Below, piece by piece: positions 1 to 12,619 of a stretch of DNA of 64,000 bases; positions within the stretch are counted from its first letter, which is position 1; every line of letters begins with the position of its first letter. The notes beneath the pieces are model-generated. The model was not told where the DNA came from. It saw nothing but the letters and a program-made list of their open reading frames with translations, and did no database searches. This DNA is from Tetrapyrgos nigripes. Taxonomy: Eukaryota > Basidiomycota > Agaricomycetes > Agaricales > Campanellaceae. A program made the translations under genes and the position numbers. Location: contig JAACJM010000090.1 of the NCBI GenBank assembly GCA_013368315.1, positions 243,697 through 307,696 of the forward strand. Direction: 5' to 3'.

Positions 1-2091
1 TTAGTACTTCATAATCTCGTTGCCTTATGTTAATAAAAGAATAACGACGGTACCTATATCCATATTGTAGTGAGATGGCAGCAGCAGCCAACACGTCACC
101 AGAATAATGGCTGTCGAGCGGCGGTGAGAATTGTAGTACATACTGAAGTTGTTCGGACCCTCCTCGCCTAGCTTCGATAGCAGTCCTATCAACTCCTCCA
201 TACTTAGAGAGCTCTGGTAGCTAGCCCTATGAGCCCTATGTTACGAGGCCTTTACACCAAGGCCCGTTCGTTAGCGCTCGTCAAGCGCTCATCGACATCT
301 GGATCCAATGTCGCGACCATCATAACGTCGCTCACGGCTTTGTCGGACACAGTGTGTAACCAACGCAGCATAGGCAGCGTCCGGGTGCACCTTGAGCTTA
401 AGCTGCCGTTCCTCACCGCCCCTGGGGAGTCCCTCCACCAGACTATGTGAAGGGCCTCGTATACGCTTGCTACACAAAGTGATGGCCTTTACCCCAGTAG
501 ATCTTTTGGACTTTCCAGATATATGTAGATCTTGCATCTTCCCATCAAGTAAATATTTCCTTGTAATGTCTTATGTGCACATTGGTCTCGGAGTTAGTAC
601 TTTCGTTAAGAAGATATCCAAGGTATCTAGAATATAAGTGTAACTCGTATGCCTCCAGAATTTTAGTGTAAATTGGAGACACATCTTTAAACGCCTCATC
701 TGCATTACTAGTCGTCGTTTCTTACTTAACTGCCACCACTTGAACTCGCATGTATTTTCCCTCCCTGACGGTTCTTTTTCGATCTTCAAGTTTCGTAGAC
801 TCCACAAGTACAGGTGCCGGTATAGAATGGTACATGACTATCTTTACGATCTGCTGGATACTGGCTATTCTTGACACTACTGGCAGTGTATAACTAAACC
901 TAAGAATAGCTGCTACAGCGTCACTGTCCAGTGTATCCACAGGCTCATAGGTACGTGCGCCTATCACATCTGACCAAACTCCACAGCCGTTTCTTCGCCA
1001 CCAAATTGCATTAGAATCTCACTGCTTGGACATGGCTCTTTCTGATATCGATGTTGCTAGATGTGTATATATATTTTCGATCGTGATGATGTTCTGCATC
1101 CTGGCTGAGCCGCCTGAACTTTAAGCTTTTTTGTAGTAATGAACAGTGTATTGCCCATCTGTATGTGTTTTTGCCTTTTTATCCGTTCCTGTTGTCTCAT
1201 GTTCCTATGTCTCTGGTAGTTGTGTCAAGCTTGGCTTATATTTGTTAGGTACTGAAATGAGGGTGGACATAGAGGGATCCATATTGTGTCGGTAGGATTT
1301 GTGGATACTTGAAGTGTTTCTCGTATGTATGTACGGTACTTTTTGCGTGGGCTCCATGTCGTGACTCGTTCGACACCCTGTGTCCCATATGTGCCGCAGT
1401 AATCTGCTTACAATGTTGCACTAATGTTAGAGAGTTGCATGCTAACTACCAGAGAGAGTTATCGTCTCATCTTTATTTTGGGTTAGCGCTGAGTCTGCAT
1501 AATTAGATTACTATCCAGAAGAATCAAGATATGGTAGATAATTATCTGGACTACAACGACATTACCAATCCATTATTTCTGAGTGGGTTTCCTGATGATC
1601 CGGGGGCAAGGAAGACTCACCTTGTTCTGACTAGGAGTAGACCCGATTCCGTGAATAGGGGGACGGCCGGTGAGGGAAGTGCTATTTGCTGTAAACGCAC
1701 CCGTGCATCCGTGAGCAGGTGGCGATTTGAATCAATCAGAACCTTCTATAGTGCACATCCAATCTTCGGGGACAGAGACTCACAACCAAACACTTGATTG
1801 CGCTCATAGCAATTACTTAAATGGTTTGAGATGTACTACGCCATAGCCACGAGAATTCACGTTGCTATACATGTAGAGCATTGCTGTCTCTCAATCCATA
1901 TGGCCTTGGATGCTATATATGATGTTGCGCCACGAGCCTATGAAGCCCTGTATATTTATATGATAATAGCTCCCGCGGGAATTTACACCTTTAAGAGCCT
2001 GTCAGGGGTCAAAGATTCACTCCCCAATCTTCTCGCCACATCCCTAGTCTCTCTCAACCCTGTCCATCGCTCTAAGGAATACCTTCACACT
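1..2091. other. Left flank, no supported gene
   Basis: Reading frames here are all short, and none shows a recognisable motif or a consistent exon series. A minus-strand frame around 722-967 is weakly protein-like but has no supporting splice structure. The last 100 bases before 2092 are pyrimidine-rich, which fits a promoter or 5' leader of the following gene. I see no RNA gene or clear repeat. Confidence 0.4.
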
Positions 2092-4735
2092 ATGAGCAAA
2101 ACTCCTACTCTACAACAACTCTACTCAGGGACACTGTACTCCAAAGGCCACGGCTGCGCGCTGTTGAAGCCAGAGCGTCCCCAAATGGGTTCACAACGTG
2201 TTGTCCGGGATGTCTACCTTGGAGATGTAGGTTTGGTCGATGATAATAACGGCATTTTCATTCCCCTGTTTAATATCTTCGAATTACCCGAGCATGTCTC
2301 CAGGGGCTTGCCAAATGGCTTTGCTCCTCTGGAATATCATGACGACTACCTCTACACTTCACCGAGTTATTTCGTAGAGGGGTCTCGCATAATGAGTAAA
2401 AATGGGAAGGATATCACTGTTGATTTGTCTGGGAATGCTATTAATCCGTGAGCATTGCAAATTTTCTTTCAAACTTAATTCACTCGCATTAATACGACTC
2501 TCATTGTGTCTCACTAGTGCCATACCCGTTGCACCTGGAATGAGCGTTCATTTTCAATTCGTACGCGGCAAAGGATCCCTCCTCATTCTTCCCAATGGAG
2601 CTACTCGTGTTGATTATAGAGATAAAGAACGCATCAGAACACATGCTGGGCAGAATGCAGAGGCTTGGTACGACCACGTAGAGCAATACCATGGAATGGT
2701 ACCCGACGGCGCCCTATATGTCATTACAGGCTATGACCGAGCTAGCTGCTACAGGAATGCGGCTTACCTCACTTCTTCTACAGACATTTCTGCAGCTTTC
2801 ACGCTTTCTTGCCCTATTCTACCAGGGGCATCGCTTGGGGAGTTATCTGTGGCAATTCATCCTTCCTCCGACGTGGAGCATGACTGGAAGGGATGGGGTT
2901 CATCGGGGGACAACTCGGAGAATCTCTACGTTTTCTTGCGAGGATTCAAAGTCATGACCAGACGGGAGAGATTGGGACGGAAGGTCGGGACGGAGATCGT
3001 GGATTTGATCGAGGCAAAGCCCTCGGACTTGTTGTACCAAAAGCAAATTTCACGTCGTTCGTCCAGTGCAATGGCTTCTCCTGGCTTTAGTCCAACTCGG
3101 CATGGTACATATGCTTCATCCAATGGCTCGAGACCTGCTTCTTCTAGGTCGAATCATACCTCGAGCCAAGACGACTCATCATCAAAACCGTCCCCGAGCT
3201 CTTTCACATCCAAGACTACTGCAGATACGGATCCCTCCTCTATGTCATCGACCTCTGAATGGGACCTTTTTGACTGTGATGAGTCTAAATTTGACTCGGA
3301 TGTCTCTGCGTTTGAGGTATGGCTTTATTTTATCTTACTTTGCATGAAACATACTGAGAACTCTGCGACGCAGCATCCCTCTGATATCATTAACAAGTAC
3401 ATTATTGAAAAGGTTTCCTTCATTGCCTTTTTTGAAAAGATACTACTTTGACGAAGCAATCCCACAGTACGGCGCAAGTGTGTCTGTCACTCATGACGAC
3501 GATTGGGCATCCGTGTTAAAGGACGTGAGTGCAGTGGCCTTGAATAACAACACACAATGAATCGCTCTCATGTGATAGGGGGACGATGAACTTCTCGATA
3601 AAGCAACGCTGATCAGCCGAATGTTGATTAAATTTCCGTCAAAATTCAGATGTAGATCCATCCGTTTGCCTATTACTTTGTGCTTTGCCACTGATCTAAA
3701 TGATTCTGAAGCCTCCTCGCAGGATACCACCATGACCGAGAAACCAGCCGTAGAAGACTCTAGTACAGGTATGTCTTCATCCCATTAGTTGATTCTTGAG
3801 CCAAGATGAAAACTTCATTCATAAGTCCATTGTGATTTGCCTACGCGATACGAGACTGCTCAGATATATTCTGCGTCTTTTAAGGGTGCAGGGCATGGAT
3901 ATGCACCGTTCAATCCTCAAGTCAAGGGTAAACCCGAGGTTGAAGTGGGAGATGTGATTCTCATCGATACTGATGGTGACTTGGTCTGCTTGTTTAACAT
4001 CTTTAAAAAGCGCGACAACCCATGGGGTGTTCCCCCTGGCTTCACTCCTATGGCATTTAATCCAGCTCTCCTCTGTTTTTCATCTCAATACTTTGCACCT
4101 GGCACAAGGATAGTCAGTGAAGATGGACATCAGTACATGTTTGATATGGATGGGAACATCCTCCCTTCGTAAGTCCATCATTTTTTTCTATCTCTCGTAT
4201 TTCACTACTTAATTATTGCTCGGTGATCAGGGACACAGCAACTGGGCGTGCATCCAGTATTGAATTTCATTTCACGCAACCGCAAGGATCAGTGCTCATA
4301 CTTCCTAATGGTGCCACCCGTGTCGATTACAGAGGTTTAACTGCCATTCGTGAATATACCCAACGAAAGATTTGGAAGCAATATCTCCGATCAGCTACGT
4401 CTTCGTACTACATCGTTACGGGCTTTGACCGAACCAACTGCTACGGAAATGTAACTTTCGATCGTGCCTCAAGCTTTGCATTGTTCACAAAGATTTGTTG
4501 CCCAGTCCTATCCGACGGAGAATTGGGCGAGCTTTCCTTGCCCAATTCCTCGTATTCGGAAACGCTCAAAGTCCGATTTGGATCAGGCGATCAGGCTGAT
4601 ATTTATTATCCATTTATCAGAGGATTCAAAATTGTCGTGGCTGAGGGCGGAAAGCAGTCAGACTCGGCGGGCGGCATTACTGGCTTGCACGATCAAGGTG
4701 GAGGTGGGGGTGGATATCCCATACTCGTAAACTAG
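2092..4735 (+). CDS. Two-module protein of unknown function (six exons)
   Basis: My model is exons 2092-2447, 2518-3316, 3468-3524, 3579-3768, 3826-4168 and 4231-4735, joined in frame to about 749 residues. All five introns are GT-AG. The start is the ATG at 2092. The product carries the same module twice. Module 1 is in exons 1-2 and module 2 in exons 5-6. Both contain a GHG motif near the start, a GDV motif, LFNIF, and an identical LPNGATRVDYR. Each module is interrupted by one intron at the same place and in the same phase (2448-2517 and 4169-4230, phase 2), so the second arose by duplication of the first including its intron. A Ser/Thr-rich acidic linker (about 3050-3320) separates them. 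The module resembles a family of agaricomycete hypothetical proteins; I know of no function. No signal peptide or membrane segment is evident. The alternative is two neighbouring genes, with the second starting at the ATG at 3732. The linker exons keep one frame across the gap, which favours a single gene. Confidence 0.6.
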
Positions 4736-7268
4736 ATCGAAAGGTGAATTACTAATCATCAAACCGTCCGCAAGGATATATAACCCTGTTATTAACTCCG
4801 TCCTTCCTAGCCTGAAGATGTAGTAGGTGTAGGTGGAGGTTTACTACGTGCAGTTCACGTGCAGTGTTTTTCTTCCCACTCAGTCTACCAATAATACCCT
4901 CACCTTCCATTCTCCACCACGTCCGAGACGAGCCAACACGTGTCTTATCCCTTTCTCTCGCATTCCATCTAGGGCTTTCTCTTGTGTGAAATATTCCTAC
5001 ATTCATAGCGCTGTATATACCCGATACTTGTATCATAATACTTACCTGAACTTGTACTTTGCTGGCCCGGGCCCTTACCTTCTGTCTGAAGTAAGTGGTT
5101 ATGCGCTTGTAAACCTGCCCGGTACCTTAGAACCTGTGTGGTACTAGTGGTATCTGAGCCGCTTACAAGGTAATAAATAGGTATAGGTTTATTACGGTTA
5201 TTACTGAGATTCCATCTATGATCTCAACGCAGGTCTCCTTGATTTTTGCGCAACAAATACAAAAGCACCGATGAAATTGAGGTTAGGATACAAAATCAAT
5301 ACACTCAGTATTAGCATCAGTCCATGTTAGAAACTTGAAGTATCAAATTCTGCTTCACACGGTGAGCTCGCATCTCATAGGGGAAAATCATCATAATCAT
5401 GATTTCAATGATCTCAGCTGCGTGAAGTACCACTATCAGATATCAATGCGTGTATTGGCTTGTCGTTCTAATCCTAGCGTCAAGGTGACTAAATGTACTG
5501 ATTATCTCCATTCAGCTTCTCGGAAGCGCGACTGCAGATCAAACAAGTTGATTCCGCAGTAGTCCCTATTGGATTGGATTAGAATGCTTCCTACGACCGT
5601 CAAGAATCCGGCTCGAGATCATAGTCTGTCAAATTTCAATACGCTGAGGGTTTATGCCCTTTTAACAAAGGCCTTTCCTATAACGAAGGCTTTGCTGAGT
5701 GGCTATGTTATGTTTGTCCACCTCCTGCTAGCCTGGTTGGCTGGCAATCGCCATCCTCATCAAGCCGATATTGTTCCTTTTCCACGGGAAAGCGCTAGCC
5801 AACATCCTCGTGCTCTTAGGAGCTGGCCCAGCTGAAATTACGAGGCCCTTGTGAAGGACTCGTCCGGATAGTCCGGATATATAACCAGCTATGTTCGATA
5901 TCTCTACCATTCAGTCGGCAAATTCCATACTGTGCCGATATGCCGTTCCTTATTTTGGGCCTCGCTATCGTGCCACGGACAGCGATCGCCGATGGCCCAC
6001 ATTGGAACGAAAATGTACTCTGGTCTCTAGCAGTCTCTAGCATAAACTGGGACGGTTCCCGGACCGCAAATCAGCTATGGACTCCTCCCTGATTATCAAA
6101 TTTCGTTAGATCCGCGTCATCCGAGATACGAAGTTCTATATGGCACCCTGCCGTCGGTTGTTACCCCACAACAAATGCTTACCACCCATTCGGAATGAAT
6201 AATGATCCACGGATGAATGGACCGCTTCCAAAAGCATGTAGATTCAGCACGGCGACATTCAGAAGACTGTTGAACAATAAAGAGACTTCCAGCTAGTATG
6301 CTCGAAGGACTTGAGCAGGCTTGCACGGCGAAGGAAGGTAGGTACTTCATACTAGTAACTCAATGTCAGCCGTTAGGACAGTGGTCATTTATGTAGTAGT
6401 CGTACCTGATGCGTCAATGAGTGATCTTCGAGCGTCTTCGAGTGCTGCGCATTACGTCCAACTTCTGTGGTATTCTCCGAACCGGTCTCTTAGTGCCGTT
6501 CTGAATAATCCATTTCCAGACATAAGTATCAGAAATCGAATGGCCAGTCTATTTCCTCTCGACCCGCCTCCCCCTCCCACTGGCAGCCGGCGCTCCTCAT
6601 GCAGCGATTCCGGTTCTTACTCTTCGTGTTACTCTCCACATTGTCACTGATATTGGCTGTCGCATCCATTCTTCGCATTTGTAAGAGCCTTATCCTTCTT
6701 GATCTTATTGCTAGTATTGCTTTAACGGTGCCTCTAGGTAGAGATCAACTCACTTTCAGAAATTGCCTCACTTCATGGCCACGTGAGGGGTCAAAATTTC
6801 CGAGTCTATTCTCGATTATGCCAACTGTAAATGCGACGAGAGTACTTAAGACGACTGCCACAAAGACGAGTAGGACTAGTAGCAGTAAGCCCCCGTGGTT
6901 AGTCGTAAAACTCGATGATTTTCACAGTTGTTCTTAGGCGATGCCCACATCGAGTGGAGCGTTCACCCTGCCAGTTTTGTGGCACCACATGAGGCAACTC
7001 CTACCGTTTATTCTTCCTCCCCTAGAAAGGGAAGATCTGGAACGCAACAAAACGGCCACAATCATTTGATGGAAAGAGGAGAATCAAAAGCGACTCGGCA
7101 GACGTGTAAGGCCGAAGGAGCAAACGGAGATGAAGACGACAGGTGCCCATGGGCTATGATGTAAAAGGACACTCGCAGGACTATCTTTCGTAGAGTATAC
7201 GTATACCCGAGCACGTATGTATAATCTCCAGCTCTAATAATCAAGGAATTTCCTTTGAATTTCTGGGT
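4736..7268. other. Intergenic, no supported gene
   Basis: Only short frames occur on both strands. One plus-strand frame at 6599-6937 starts with a hydrophobic stretch, but no intron or homologous motif supports it. No repeat of note was seen before the element at 7269. Confidence 0.4.
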
Positions 7269-7664
7269 ATACTGTACTATTTCGACCAAGTGTTCGTGTA
7301 ACGCGTAACGCACCCCCACGAACACCGGTCATTTTGTATATAGTAACGCGTACTCGAGACCTTTGAACACTACCTAGGCATATCCTGTAACGCACTTTTT
7401 TTTTGGTTTCTAATTTTTGGCGCCGTTCCGCTGCTCTAGCTAATTGAGTCCGGATACAGTTCTACATGGTCGAATTCTTACGCTTCTTTGATGTTTCACT
7501 CGTCTTTTTCTTGTTGACCACCATGTTTTCAAGGTGTAAAAATTTTTTCCAGGTGCCCTTCAGTATCTCGTAACGCGTAACACAACCCTTCGAACACTCG
7601 CACCACCAAAGATATCCTGTAACGCAACCAAGTGGACGAACACTTGGTCGAAATAGTACAGTAT
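7269..7664. mobile_element. MITE-like element with 29-bp perfect terminal inverted repeats
   Basis: The 29 bases at 7269-7297 (beginning ATACTGTACTATTTCGACC) are the exact reverse complement of 7636-7664. The 396-bp element has no coding capacity. Inside it the motif GTAACGCGTAACRC occurs at both ends. The target-site duplication is ambiguous, at most 2 bp. Size, perfect ends and lack of a gene fit a non-autonomous DNA transposon; the superfamily is not determinable here. Confidence 0.75.
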
Positions 7665-8127
7665 TCGTGGTGTTGACATAGTGTACTACTTTATCGTGCA
7701 TGTGAAAGTTTAAAAGCGTTCACTTGTCGAACTTTGTTATGAGGCACTTAAGACCGACTCGTCGTTGCTGGTAGTGACCTGACTCTTATGGTAAACATGG
7801 TTCTTTGCAGCACATCCTTAGTCACCAAGCATCAATCTAATAGTGTTCCTTAAGCAAAGATTTACTGAATTGATCAAGTTATACAACTTTTCAGTTCCGC
7901 AAGCATCCGCTACAAAACCGTGGATAAAACGATGAAAATATAGTCATGCATTGGTTCATTCCTCTTCACACGCAGTAAAGTAAGGTGTAGACAATCGAGA
8001 AGTAGTATTTAAGTATGCTACACCGTATGGCTGATTACCGACGAGAAGAGTTACATTGCAGTATATATTATGAGTGATAAGTAATATAAGTATTGACTGA
8101 AAACATGAAGACGTACCACTCTGTGAA
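7665..8127. other. Short intergenic 3' of the GMC gene
   Basis: No gene or repeat recognised. The stretch would contain the 3' end of the minus-strand oxidoreductase transcript. Confidence 0.4.
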
Positions 8128-10634
8128 TTAGGGAGAGAGTAAGGACATTGGGTCGGCCTTCGAAGCAGTTTGCAAAATCATATCTACTGCTTTTTCTGCT
8201 ACACCGTATAGTCCCAGTGTGCAATGAGGGAAGATACCAAGTGGCACAATTGAAGCATCCACAATTCGTAGATTTGTTGTTCCTGGTATGGTCCAATTTG
8301 CTTAGTTTCATGAAAAGGAAGTTAGCGATGAATAAATTTATTACCATATACCAAAAGCTCAGGTGACACAACACCTCCCACTTCCTGAGGCATCATTGAA
8401 TTACTCCCAATAAAATGTACTGCAGGACTATAATGATCAAGCGCCCACGTTCTCCATGCATCATCGCTGGCATTGACGGCAGGAAGACCGAAAGCTGTGG
8501 CCGCAGTACCATTTATCAAATTGCTGAAGGGAGGTGTTGAAGCAGCAAGGCCAAGACGACGAGCTGCACGAGTGAAAATCTCAACGTCAGAGTCTATAGT
8601 CAGATATTGTGCGTCTACAACTGGGAATGCAAACGGATCTGTGGTATTGATGTGTACTGATCCTCTGGACAAAGGCAGAGTCGATTGAGCCCAAAGGCGT
8701 AGTGTTACACCAACAGTGAAGAGTAACTCCATGAGAGGGTCTTCAGGAAAACGATCAGGAGATTTCACGAGGGAAGCGGATCAACTTGAACTTACGGTCT
8801 ATTTCGTATGCATTTGCGATAACATTGGCTTGAATTTCCATGGACTGTGCATTCACTATACCTCCAGATGCTATGACTTGGTCCGAAGCTGAAGTCGAGT
8901 TGCGGACAGCAGAAGATATCATTTGAGTTCCTGTAACAGGTGAATCTTTGCACAATTAACCTCATATTTGACTCCGCTCACCTTGGTCCCTGAAAGCTTC
9001 ACTTGCCGTCGCATGAGTACTAATAAGTCCTAACGTCGGGGCATTCATTGTGACATTGGGGTCTGACTTGAACGCATCTGCAACGGGAACGAGACGTTCA
9101 CGAGTAAGACTTGATCCTGGAAACTAGCGTTATCATGTAGTTTGTGTGAGCTTTGTTCAACGAGGCTTGTTCTGGTATACTCACTTCGAGCCCACACCGG
9201 GAATATCCAAAACGGGTGAGATTCCGAGACTTTGTAGAAGGCTAGAGTAGTCATAATCAATCGGTATTCAGTTGATCAAGACTAGTACCAGCGACACAAA
9301 TTCTTACGAAGAGTTTCCAATCCCACTGCGCTGTAACACACCCGGAGACTACGGATTTAGACTTGAGTGAATACGAAGATAATTGCAATCGTAAAATGGC
9401 TCACGAAGACTGAACCAGCAGAGACGATCACCTCCCTGATTGCACTGAACGTAAGCATTTCTCCTCCACCGCTAGGAAGTAGAGTAACTCCAGTCGCCGT
9501 GATATTACCATCAGTAGTGGCTTGTGTAGTCATAATGGTGTTCACAGTATGCTCCATAAGAACTATGAGATTCCTTCGTTGCTGGCTTTCGGGATAAAGA
9601 AACGACCACGCAGATGATGATCGTCGTTGCGTTTGTAGAGTCTCATTGAAGTGGATATGATAGTACATGCTAGCAACATGACCTGAATATTCAATTCATC
9701 CATTAAGAAACCATATCAGATGCATGATAAATTCATCGAACTCACCACCAGAAAATCCATCACCCATATCTTGCGTGGGTGTAACCCCGTAAACACTTTC
9801 TGCCGTCTCTTTGGCCGCAGAGTGAACTTGGGGAACAAGAAATGGATCCGGGAAGGATACGCCAACTGGGCCTGAGAATCCATGTATAGAGGCATTGAAG
9901 GAAGCGCCACGTTCGATCTGTTGTGCATTGGGTGGAGTGAATGTTTCTGAACGCTGCATGAAACTGTAACAAAAACGAAATGGGATAACGCGTAGTTTGA
10001 GAGTATGGCAATTACATACGGTAAAAAGTCATCCCATCCCCAGCCAGGGTTTCCAAGAGCTTCTAATGCATTCATTCCAGCAAATGTAGGCCTAGAGCCC
10101 TGCATTGAATTGATGGAAGATCCACCTCCCAGGCAATTACCACTAGTAAACTAGATAAGAAACTTGCTTGTGGTGTAGACTCGCAAAGACGTACAATTGG
10201 ACCGGCTGTACCCTTAGTTTGGTGCCGTTGGACCCGACTTGCGGTAGCATGGAGCCCAACTGATGGCAGATATCTGGTGGAAAGCTGGATCATCTACTCA
10301 ATCAAAAGGTTTTCTCTCTACAGAGCTGAATAGAGAGAACGTACCCTGCAGTTGCAATCAGAGGATTGTTGATATTCTAAGAGAAAAACAGGCATAAGTT
10401 CTTTCGTCGTTAAAGAAGACGAGCGAACCTCACCTCGTTATCTCTCTGGTCAGTCCCACGCTCAATCACCAAGACACTATGGTTCACCGAGAGTCGATTT
10501 GCAACCGCCAACCCTGCAGTTCCACCGCCGATAATGATGTACTCGAAAGATGAAGGGATTCTTGTCGTGTCATTCGTGATCAAAGTCGCACCAACAGCGA
10601 GAGCTGTAGAGAGGGTAGCGAGCAGCCGGTGCAT
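8128..10634 (-). CDS. GMC (glucose-methanol-choline) family FAD oxidoreductase, secreted, 12 exons, one doubtful exon
   Basis: Exons on the minus strand: 10634-10434, 10376-10345, 10284-10195, 10142-10020, 9963-9746, 9682-9405, 9348-9308, 9241-9185, 9123-8982, 8930-8796, 8740-8345, 8282-8128, about 622 residues, a normal GMC length. Family features are seen in order: a hydrophobic signal-like N-terminus; the FAD dinucleotide motif [65 protein letters not shown]; the catalytic-region HFIGSNSMM; and [10 protein letters not shown] followed by the AEKAVDMI tail. Such enzymes oxidise alcohols or sugars with release of H2O2, or act as dehydrogenases; substrate cannot be read here. The oddity is exon 9. 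Entered at 9123 it encodes the expected NFQDQ motif but runs to a stop near 9050. The frame to the next exon is kept only by using an AAG acceptor so that the exon starts at 9109, which deletes that motif. So either a 1-base frameshift has broken the gene or splicing differs from my model. Confidence 0.8.
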
Positions 10635-10704
10635 GGCGACTAGTCTCAAGGGCGCCACGGACTGGACTAAAGCAAGGAGAACGCTGACTGATGGAACAGA
10701 CGCC

Positions 10705-10711
10705 TTATATA
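10705..10711 (-). promoter_or_regulatory. TATA box of the GMC gene
   Basis: The minus strand reads TATATAA here, about 70 bases upstream of the ATG at 10634, a usual fungal promoter distance. The assignment is by position and sequence only. Confidence 0.5.
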
Positions 10712-10886
10712 CGGTGGTCCGTCATTAATCTAACACTTCCGAGTGAATCAAGAATTCCCATGAAAATACCTGGGGTATTGAGTATCCTTGATAGCTGCCT
10801 CTCTTCTGCTAGTGGTGTCTATTCTCAACCCCCTTATGGTATTATAAGGATTCTATAAGTATTTTTAGAAGTATATGTCCACATAC

Positions 10887-11009
10887 AGTTGAATATCTCA
10901 CATTGCACACGATTTTGGAGGAAGTTTTGGCCATGTCCCTTCCAAAATGCATCTGATAATGCAAAGGGGTTTGGAAGAACTGACTGTATGCAATGTGAGA
11001 TGTTCAACT
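10887..11009. repeat. Imperfect inverted repeat, 20-bp arms
   Basis: AGTTGAATATCTCACATTGC at 10887-10906 matches the reverse complement of 10990-11009 with one mismatch, around a spacer of about 83 bp. It may be a small foldback element or a MITE end pair upstream of the GMC promoter. No target duplication is obvious. Confidence 0.55.
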
Positions 11010-11762
11010 ATACAAAACCTGAAGAAAGCATAGACACATGTGGATTATACCGACGGAGAACTTAGCTCTTGCATTTCGCTCCCACACCGATTTGTAAACC
11101 GGTAGTTCCTCAATGGGACCATGCCGTGTATCTATCTATCTTGACTTCTTTGACACCTCGACACCATCCATCAAACCTGAAACCATCAGTATGCGGCGTA
11201 GTTGGAGGATTGTACAAAGGTAACACATAATGATCAACTTCAACGGTGAGTGTTGGCAATGCCTGATGTTGAAATTACGAAGTATTATGGGCGGGACGTC
11301 CACGTCAGTAGGTGCTGACCATCCCAATGGCGACGACACAGTTAAGTTGCATACATTATCCATCTCGGATGACTCCATGGGCCAAGCACCCACGTTGGTA
11401 AGCGTGAGAAAATTGCGCCTTTCTTTCTTCGCCGTCACCATCAGCCAAGACGACTTCGGTTTGAAATGCGCAACCGTCCCACCTTCTCATGGTAGATGTT
11501 GCTTTCCCATGTCCAGTTTGTCTCTCTAGACCATCAGACTCCTACAATTGAGAATACCGTCAACATTCCGGCGAAGACCTGTACCCGCTCTGCGCTTGGA
11601 ACTTTTATTTCTTCTTTCTCTCCTTTCATAGTGTTTTCCTAACGACGTGACGCCTATCCATCCTCGCACTCTTCCTCGTACCAGGGTGTACTAGGTGGAT
11701 ACGTCCTCCTGCTGTCATGGATTTAGCTGGGTGTTCACTGTCCGACGAATCACGATGAGTCG

Positions 11763-12619
11763 TTGGGTATAAACAAGAGACATCCGAGTGCCTCCATATC
11801 TTTTCCTACGCCTTCTTACACCTCCACCACCTCTTCGTCTACAGCTTTATCCCCTTCGAACCAACCAGTTCCTACCATCACCGCCTCCACCTCCCCACCA
11901 CCACCACCCACCCCGTTCCCTCGACTCTGCGACCAATCCTCTCTCCCCCTAAACTTTTCCACTCAAGGCTGTTACAACTTGTTCCTCAACATGACCAACT
12001 CGGATTCATTCCGCTCCTGGGACAATTGTGCGCAGGAGTGGGACGAGAGGAATGAGATTGTGGTGCAGACCCGCATTGGTGAGTGTCGTGGTTTTTGTTT
12101 GTGTCCTCGCTAACCTTTTTGTATGCAGCTCGCATATCCCCTCCTCTTTTCTACGTCCTGCCTTCCACTCTCCAATACAAACACATACTGCTACGTTTCC
12201 TCCATCGCTCAAGGAGCTTCCGCCGCATCCGATATATACCTCTTCTTTACCGCTAGGCGTCCCATTCCCCGATAGTGTAAAACCGAGCTGCGGAGCATGT
12301 GAGAGAGATTTATTAGGGAGTTTTGGCATTTGGTTGGGTACGTGTCAAAATCTAATGAGTTTTTTGTCGTGCTGATGTTTTCTTTTTTTCTGATAACCTA
12401 GATTCCACCTCTTTCTCCACGACCTCTTCCACAACGAGCACTGTTACCGACGCTGATCCAACTCTTGACTCTGGCGATACCTCGCCTGCTGTAGGTCTCA
12501 AAAAGACGTATGCGGATACTGTTGAGGTGGTAGAGGGTGTGTGTGGGTTTGTTACTAGTGGGTCGACGACGGGTGGGAGTGGGGCTGTGGGTAGTCATGC
12601 GAGTGGGCGAGGGGTATGA
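11763..12619 (+). CDS. Ser/Pro/Cys-rich hypothetical protein, reading frame incomplete
   Basis: I see three exons: about 11763-12078, 12129-12337 and 12402-12619, with good GT-AG introns at 12079-12128 and 12338-12401. Exon 1 encodes a Ser/Thr/Pro-rich stretch, then CYNLFLNMTNSDSFRSWDNC. Exon 2 ends with PSCGACERDLLGSFGIWL. Exon 3 is Ser/Thr-rich with a single cysteine. The composition and cysteine spacing are like fungal extracellular or cell-wall-associated proteins; a functional name is not justified. No ATG fits exon 1 cleanly. Exon 2 is one base off the phase needed to join exon 1 to its conserved C-terminal frame, so the gene may carry a frameshift or use another splice site. A decayed inverted copy lies at 18960-19960. 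Its matches to the exon 1 end, exon 2 and exon 3 support the exon assignment. Downstream G-rich sequence to about 12900 is also shared with that copy. Confidence 0.45.

Noticed and set aside
722..967. Minus-strand frame with a BTB-like flavour (DTLDSDAVAAILRFSYT)
   Set aside because: The resemblance is a single short stretch. The frame is short and has no supporting neighbouring exons.
6599..6937. Plus-strand frame with hydrophobic N-terminus
   Set aside because: A hydrophobic start alone is not enough. The rest shows no domain, and the region has no intron structure or related copy.
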